A DNA stretch of 64,000 bases from Siphonodentalium dalli (Eukaryota; Mollusca; Scaphopoda; Gadilida; Siphonodentaliidae): the NCBI GenBank assembly GCA_032622095.1, contig CP136069.1, forward strand, positions 67,293,319 to 67,357,318, given 5' to 3'. The notes beneath the pieces are model-generated. The model saw nothing but the letters and a program-made list of their open reading frames with translations. It did no database searches and was not told where the DNA came from. The position numbers and the translations under genes are program-made. This document shows, piece after piece, positions 58,201 to 64,000 of the stretch (within the stretch, counting starts at the first letter, position 1; every line of letters begins with the position of its first letter).

Positions 58201-61200
58201 CTACTCCAGAACTTTGACATGTAGCACTAAAACCACCTGGTGGATTAAATGTGGCCGCAAGTTAGTGACAGCGCGTATTGGACATGCAACTAAAGGCTCA
58301 GTTGCAACTGTAGTGTTACTATTTACACAGTAGACCTATATACGCCCTGTCACTAACTCGTGGCCATATTGGATCCACCGGGTCCGGTTCCGTGGTTTCA
58401 TTGATGCATCCAGCTCCGGTTCCGTGGTTTTAGTGCTACTGGTCAAAGTTTTGGAGTAGCATTTCCATATATGGAGCCTTGAATTATTCATGACTTCCAT
58501 ATAGGCCTATGTAAAGCTAAGTAAAACTACGGAACCGGACCTGGTGGATCCAATATGGCCGCGAGTTAGTGACCGGGCACATTGTTGAATTAGTTAATTA
58601 TGCATTGACATCGTGGAAATTTCAAGTTGATAAGATACTGTCCACTAGAAATTTGGGTACATTTTGGGTTCTTGAGATTGGGGGCCCGAATCTGTCACAG
58701 GTTTCTAAACAGCCCTGGACATACTCAGATTTAAGTTTCCAGATGGTGAATATTGTGATGTTCACCCATTGGGCACCTCGTTTATACAATGTGTCGTCTG
58801 CCAATTATGGAGAACAGAGAAACTAAACTAAAAAAGAACATAATCTTTGTGAAGCAGTTTTTAAAGAAACAAAAAAAAACTTTGATAATAAAGATACTTT
58901 CCAGAGAAGGAGAATGAGGCCCCCAAAGGGTGAATTTAGGGATGATAGCTAGCCTGCTGCATATGCGGGGTAGCGTAACTAAATTCACCCTCTGATGACC
59001 TCATTCTGCAAATGTCCTACACCATATTTTCAGGCTTGCTGTTAAGGCATGAATTGATTGACAGGCCAAATTTCCAATAGTTAACACTCACCTCCAAAAT
59101 CGAAGAGAAACTTGTCTGAAAAATGAATGATATAAGATAAGTGAGGTACATAATTGCAATTAGAGGGTGCTGTCTGGAGTGCGTTCTGGCCTTGCATGAG
59201 ACCGAACACAATTGGGGACCATAATGGAAATAAATGGTCATTAGACTTTCGTTTATGCTATCCCTGATGGGTTTTCGGTCACCTGATTGTGCCGAACAAC
59301 CTCTTTACAGAGCCAGTTCATTAGTAAAAACTGTGATATTTATATTTACATATAAAATGCCATATGTACATGTATATGTCGTTTGTTGAACTTATTATCT
59401 GAACATTTCCCTCAATAAATAGGACTCCTTCCTTTATTTATATAATTATATCATATTACCTGTACATCCATGTAACTCAATAACAGACCATTCCTGTGTA
59501 AACATTTTAACTGAATTTTAACTGAATGAGAATCCCCCCACAAAGGTGGCTTTTCGCATAGGTTTATTAATTTTATAATGGGCATGACTTCAAATATGGA
59601 TATTGTCCCCTATGCTGCCTCATGTGTGGTCTAGAGATAAGGTATACATTATGATAATAGAGATCAAAAGTTGACAGGGTTTAATTTGTACTCTAATTAA
59701 TTAGGTTATAACACTGAAAAATGAATTGAGGAAACCTGTTCAATGTAGATATCATTTATCTCATGCATTTACTGGTTCATGCATGAGCATACCAATGATT
59801 ATTAAAATGCGGCCTATATGATGACAGAGATCGAAAGTTGTTACAGACGGACACAGGGACGGAACCCATTTATGATGGAGTTAACCGGATGATGTGGCTA
59901 GATTCCGCTGGTCTCCGTTCGAATTTTGAAACAACTTGATCGACACCCCCTAATGTGTTTTTATTTTTCAACTGATGGCCATCCAAAATATTGACCGAAA
60001 GTAAGAATACATTCCACTTTTTCATGGTCTTAAAGATACACAATCCGATTTAACGCCCCCTATAGCTATTTCTTCGCCTTCGGAGGTAATAAATATCTTA
60101 ATTGAGTTGATGAACCAACCCATCAAAGATCAGAGTTGTCAGATTTTGATTTTTGAAATCTGTTATTTTTTACAAACAGGAATATTTGGCGGCTTGGTAA
60201 AATTCCAGAAATTTGGACATAACTAAATAGGCTTTTGGTGAAATTCAGTTATTGTTGTTGTTGTAACTGGATGATACGGGGACCATCGAATTGAGTTATG
60301 TATCTTTAACCCTTACATGACTGAAGCTTCCTGAAATTTTGCGAAGAGCATGTGTAAATGCATTCTCTTATATATGCTAGTCTCCCATACATGGAGCCTA
60401 GCATACATAAGAGAATGCATTGGCCTATAACAATATTTACCTTGACCTTGTAAGCCAGTTCATTTCTATTATATACGCGAGGCTCTCTATGTGAAACTCG
60501 TATATATAAGAGAATGCATGGAACAGGATATGTAATGCTGCACCAGAGCTGCTTCCGCAATGAACCTTATGAAATGGTTAAAGTAACACATTTCAAACTA
60601 AATTCTGGTTGGTTAACAATGCAAACTATCCGAACAATTTGTTACCTATTTTATTCAAAGAGTTTTAACTGATTTCACGTCGGGTGTGAAATTTCCAACT
60701 TTTGAAATTTCTACCAAAGTCAGTTGAGACTCCCACCACCACCCCTGTCAATATATATGTATATTTCTCATCAAACTGTAAGAACATTATTTGAGATATA
60801 TAATACATAATATAGGGGGTATACATGGAAATAGATAATAGATACATATCCACGTGTATATACATATTCATATGGATAACAATTGTTACGCGGTTACAAA
60901 ACAAAGTAGATTCTCTCCCTTAAGTATTAGTATATAACTTCGACTTACATGTAATTAACAATACGATTAAGAGAGGAACAATATTCATTCCATCACGAAT
61001 TCACGACAGAGTTATTAGTGATAATTGTCAATGAAAAAAGCATATTGATCCACTTCGCTACATCAAGATAACCATCGGAATTAGAGATCGAACCCTATAT
61101 ATACATGTATACATGCAGTACTCACATTTGTCCGTATCCGGTCGTGGTTGACCGTGAGGTCCGGGTAGACCCCGACTATAACTGTCCTCTGATGACATTG

Positions 61201-63753
61201 GTAGGTGTGGGTGTGATTGGCATGCTTGTAACATAAGTCCCACGCCAATGACAACTGAAATAATATATTAAAAATATACTGGTCGATTATCACTGCAAGA
61301 TCACCGGTGAGGGTGTGTGGTGAAATCATCCACGAATCCTGGATAACAGTCAACATAGAGGGGTTACAAGGCATATACCATATGTATACATCCCAATTTT
61401 ACACATTTACTGAAATCACAAGGGCATGTGACGCGCTCCGTTGCCCCCACCCTATAGATCATGCCATGCTGAATTTCTACTCTATACATATAGCTACACC
61501 CGCACAGAGATCATATTCCACCAATACAAAACCTGGGAACTTTTTTATGTTATGCACATGCACATAAAATCCTCTTGTGGACTCATATACCAACAGTCTT
61601 CCAAACTCCTTTTGTGAACTCATATATGAAAAATGTTTTAAATGCTTTGATAATATTGTCAACTTTTCGTCGGTGTTAACGCCAAAAAATGACAAACAAA
61701 GCGTCGTAACTCTGGTGAAAATGTCAGACCGGGCCCAGTTTGTGAACTTATTTCAGATACTTCTTTTGGGAAGTCACATACCAAAAATATTTGAAATCCG
61801 TTGATAATTGCAGGAAATAACACCAGGACAACTTTTGCTGCCTGCTAATTAAACGTAAACAAAATACAATCAAAAGGCCGTAACTCTGGTAATAAATGTA
61901 CGGCCGAGCTGGGCCGAGCATTGTTTGCGAACTCGTTTCAGACAGGCCTACTACTTTTTTATCGAACAACTTTTCGTGGATGCAACTTACGCCAAAAAAA
62001 ATACAATCAAAGAGCCGTAACTCTGGTAAAAATGTCCGACCCGGGATAGTTTGCGAACCCGTTTCAGACTGTGACTGTGAACTCAAAAACCAATTCTTTA
62101 AAATCCGTTGATTATTAAATTGTTCGAAATAACCTCCGGACAACATTTCGTGACGTCCCGACAGACGCCCGCCCCTACTTACGACGATTTTTTCCCCATT
62201 GATCACCGACTTGTGTGGTGCAACACGCAAGTTGCATACCGTTTGAAGTGTTTTTTAAATACACCTATTAATATTCGCTTTAAATTTGTCCCGGTATCGT
62301 CAAGTCATACAAGATACAACTTGGAGCACGATGTTTTGGGTCCCAAAAAAATAAATAAAATAAAACAGCCATTTGCATGACATGAAACAGAAAAGGCGTT
62401 CCGGGTTAGTCTATATTCCTGATATGGTATAAATAAAGAGCGTCTGTTTCACTTCTGCTATGCGAAAAATTTAAAACAGATGGAAAGTGGGTGTGACCAT
62501 ATATAGCAAGTATTCTCAGAGCACATGAAGCCGGTATATCAATATTTCGTGAATTAGTACTTCTATCTTATATATCTTTCCAAATTACATAGACAAATTT
62601 TGGAAACTCGAATGAGCCATGTCCGTTTAAACATTACTGTTATACAGTGGAATAACTGATAAAAGTCCAATTATTAGTGCTATAAGATACCAAAGTTTTA
62701 TCAAAATTGGACTGAAAATATTGGAATAGGTCAAAGCATTAAAATATCATATTCAGACTAAAATATTTGAACTTGGTACATGATTAATGATATTTGTTGA
62801 TAAATTACTGTAAGCTTGTATTGTGTATCATGCGAGAGATAGCTATTTTCGTGCACATGTATTTACAAAAATGTCGACCTATTTTTATCCCTTCTTCCAC
62901 ATTTCGATTCAATCCATAGAATTTATAATTTTTTTCTTCGGCAATGAATAATAAAGAACGTTCTTTGTTAAGGAGGCGCCCCATTCGTGAATTTTCAATA
63001 AATCTCACTTTCAAACAATCAGTTTGAATGGAAATTCATTATCCTTTATGACCAATGTATTCAATAGTATTACAACAGCACGTGTTTACCCTCACAATAT
63101 GATAGATATGTTCGAATTATGAAAAAAAGTGGTTTAAACAAAATAAAAATAACCATTTTGACCTGTTTTGACAGGAAATATAAAAAAAACAAAAAACAAA
63201 ACCACACACACACACTGCGTTATCTAGACTATGAACCCAACTAGTACCATCTGAAATCATGACTGTCTGCGAGAAAATAAATAAAACATTTCTCATTGCA
63301 TATTAAATTTTTTTGGCAGCCATTTGCAGGACTATTTTTTTATCGGGAAAGGACCAAAACAACCTAAAAAACATAAATATAATTCAACCACGTTTTCAAT
63401 AATCTGGCAGACATAAATACTCAATACTGATTCGTCTTTTCAGACATTATGTAGTTTTATGGTATTTTTTGTCTAAATATCTGCAAATGGCTGCCAAAAA
63501 ACAAAAAACATTGTATTGTGAGGGTAAATAGTTGTTTTATAGTACTATAGCAAACATTGGTTATAAGGGATAACGATTTTTTTCCTTCAAATTGATAGTT
63601 TGAAATATTTTGAAAATTCACAAATTGGGCGCCTCCTTAATCAATTATTGGTATGGTAAACATAAAGAGCGTTTATTTCGAAAAATATATATGTGAATAC
63701 TTACCAGCGAACCCGGTGTATCTCGAGAGCATCCCCATAAATTTAGTGAACAT
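49068..63753 (-). CDS. Right-arm gene: secreted four-module TSP1-domain protein, 7 exons
   Basis: Exons on minus: 63,753-63,705, 61,254-61,126, 59,115-59,092, 57,794-57,606, 55,332-55,168, 53,505-53,350 and 49,222-49,068. They total 867 nt, 288 residues. Splice sites and phases equal those of the left copy. Signal peptide, linker and four TSP1 modules are as described there. By hand count the two coding sequences differ at nine bases, four amino-acid changing (Phe/Val, Gly/Ala, Gln/Pro, Arg/Met) and five silent, plus a 6-bp deletion in the Ser run. All differences are in exons 4-7. Both copies are intact, so neither is an obvious pseudogene. It is transcribed toward the left-arm gene (convergent), about 22.8 kb from stop to stop. 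Confidence 0.85.
51527..52946. mobile_element. Foldback element with tandem-repeat inverted termini, 1,420 bp (right arm only)
   Basis: Outer ends GGTGTCAGACCGATTTTCCG and, complemented, GGTTACGTAGCGTTTTTCCG. Each terminus is about 350 bp of repeated CCGATTCTCCGAAGG / ATAACTCCGAAG units (about 16 and 32 bp). The innermost unique ends pair too (AAATAGTGTACAGTCCAGTGGC). An 8-bp duplication GCCGATTT flanks it (51,519-51,526 and 52,947-52,954). The empty site in the left arm is at 23,744-23,751. The interior has no recognisable transposase. This architecture resembles Foldback/MULE-type elements. ORFs rich in FGVMGLRSYG-like repeats are by-products. Confidence 0.85.
53350..53505 (-). CDS. Exon 6 (right): TSP1-like module 3
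   Basis: Mirror of 23,194-23,349, with the same acceptor and GTGAGT donor. Differences: CAA to CCA (Gln to Pro) and three silent bases. Confidence 0.85.
53535..54015. repeat. About 155-bp tandem repeat, three copies (right)
   Basis: Mirror of 22,690-23,160, lying just upstream (gene sense) of exon 6. Each unit contains CCAAGATGGC or close variants. Confidence 0.7.
55168..55332 (-). CDS. Exon 5 (right): canonical TSP1 module
   Basis: Mirror of 21,369-21,533. Changes TTT to GTT (Phe to Val) and GGG to GCG (Gly to Ala), with all six Cys and both Trp kept. Confidence 0.9.
55720..55995 (-). repeat. AAAGGCCCA element, right-arm copy
   Basis: Mirror of 20,703-20,960, ending TTAAGTGGGCCTTTAA near 55,994. 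Confidence 0.55.
57606..57794 (-). CDS. Exon 4 (right): Ser/acidic linker and TSP1-like module 1
   Basis: Mirror of 18,444-18,638 but 189 nt: three TTCAAG hexamers instead of four, giving Ser7. Two silent substitutions (Ser AGT/AGC, Ala GCT/GCG). The acceptor is the same weak AAACAAAG. Confidence 0.8.
58030..58578. mobile_element. Palindromic CGGAACCGG MITE with partial copy (right)
   Basis: Mirror of 17,700-18,205, with small indels between the arms. Confidence 0.65.
59092..59115 (-). CDS. Exon 3 (right): 24-nt micro-exon
   Basis: Identical to 17,167-17,190, with the same TTTTTCAG acceptor and GTGAGT donor. Confidence 0.65.
60305..60590. mobile_element. MITE with internal hairpins (right)
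   Basis: Mirror of 15,695-15,975, including the near-perfect stem GCATTCTCTTATATATGCTA and its partner. Confidence 0.55.
61126..61254 (-). CDS. Exon 2 (right): signal peptide core and Pro/Gly-rich segment
   Basis: Identical in sequence to 15,025-15,153, with the same splice signals. Confidence 0.8.
62972..63636. mobile_element. TTAA-flanked MITE in intron 1 (right)
   Basis: Mirror of 12,749-13,403, with TTAA at 62,968-62,971 and 63,637-63,640. About 10 bp longer, mainly in homopolymers. Confidence 0.75.
63705..63753 (-). CDS. Exon 1 (right): start of signal peptide
   Basis: ATG complement at 63,751-63,753, and donor GTAAGT complement just below 63,705. Identical to the left exon. Confidence 0.8.
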
Positions 63754-63820
63754 CCCGATATGAAGCTGACTACAGAACGATGTAGGTGAGAGTACAGTAA
63801 TACTGTCGTGGTTGCTACTT

Positions 63821-63828
63821 CTTATATA
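63821..63828 (-). promoter_or_regulatory. TATA box of the right TSP1 gene
   Basis: TATATAAG on minus, at the same distance from the ATG as in the left arm. Confidence 0.6.
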
Positions 63829-64000
63829 CTGTCGACGGGTACGTGGCCCAGACGCATGGATGGCGGGCGTATCCGCCGCGTGTATCTCCCCCAGGCTTAT
63901 CGACAGAATCACTCATTCGGCAGGCTCCGGGTCAGTTCGCGTGATGATCTCACGGACAAGTCGGCAACATATATCAGACAGTCATGCACGACAGTCTTCA

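Larger units (their letters stand above)
42339..64000 (-). repeat. Right arm of giant inverted repeat (continues past the window)
   Basis: Reverse complement of 12,385-38,438. It starts in ACACCGGGCGGACCATGG and still matches the left arm at base 64,000, so its outer end is unseen. It lacks the Helitron, the CACTG element and the 165-bp array. It has a private foldback element (51,527-52,946), a SINE duplication (46,362-46,533) and an extra degenerate tandem unit (about 61,855-62,090). Confidence 0.9.

Noticed and set aside
61748-62230. 160-codon minus ORF in intron 1 of the right gene
   Set aside because: Composed of degenerate tandem units; the left-arm counterpart is shorter by about a unit, so it is not under coding constraint.

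Overview
The window is AT-rich nuclear DNA from an animal. It has spliced genes with GT-AG introns, non-LTR retrotransposon fragments, a tRNA-type SINE, a Helitron, and many MITE-like terminal-inverted-repeat elements. The coiled-coil plus SGNH-hydrolase ORF and the repeat style suggest an invertebrate, perhaps a mollusc or other lophotrochozoan. That assignment is an inference and weak. No bacterial operons, rRNA genes, tRNA genes or CRISPR arrays were seen.

The main structure is a very large inverted repeat. A left arm (at least 12,385-38,438) is matched in reverse complement by a right arm (42,339 to the window end at 64,000). A 3.9-kb spacer separates them. The outer limit is not visible, because base 64,000 still pairs with base 12,385. 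Short stretches compared by hand differ by a few percent. The arms are also told apart by young insertions whose empty sites survive in the other arm. Left only: a 2.7-kb Helitron, a 3.0-kb CACTG-ended element and a 165-bp tandem array. Right only: a 1.4-kb foldback element and an internal SINE duplication.

Each arm carries one copy of the same seven-exon gene, in convergent orientation: 12,632-26,240 on plus and 49,068-63,753 on minus. By hand splicing, all introns are GT-AG and all are phase 1. The products are 290 and 288 residues: a signal peptide, a Ser/acidic linker and four cysteine-rich thrombospondin type 1 (TSP1) modules, one per exon. A TATA box lies about 70 bp before each start codon. 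The stop codon is the first three bases of a 149-bp MITE that sits between 9-bp target duplications.

Layout: 1-2,642, a decayed ORF with a coiled coil and an SGNH hydrolase domain. 2,643-10,400, gene-free DNA with MITEs, a Helitron fragment and tandem repeats. 10,404-12,125, a broken non-LTR reverse transcriptase. 12,385-38,438, left arm with the TSP1 gene, a dense field of about 100-bp hairpin repeats in and after its introns (17-29 kb), then nested DNA transposons. 38,439-42,338, spacer with a 5'-truncated retrotransposon, a microsatellite tract, a Helitron terminal fragment and copies of a roughly 250-bp repeat. 42,339-64,000, right arm as the mirror image.
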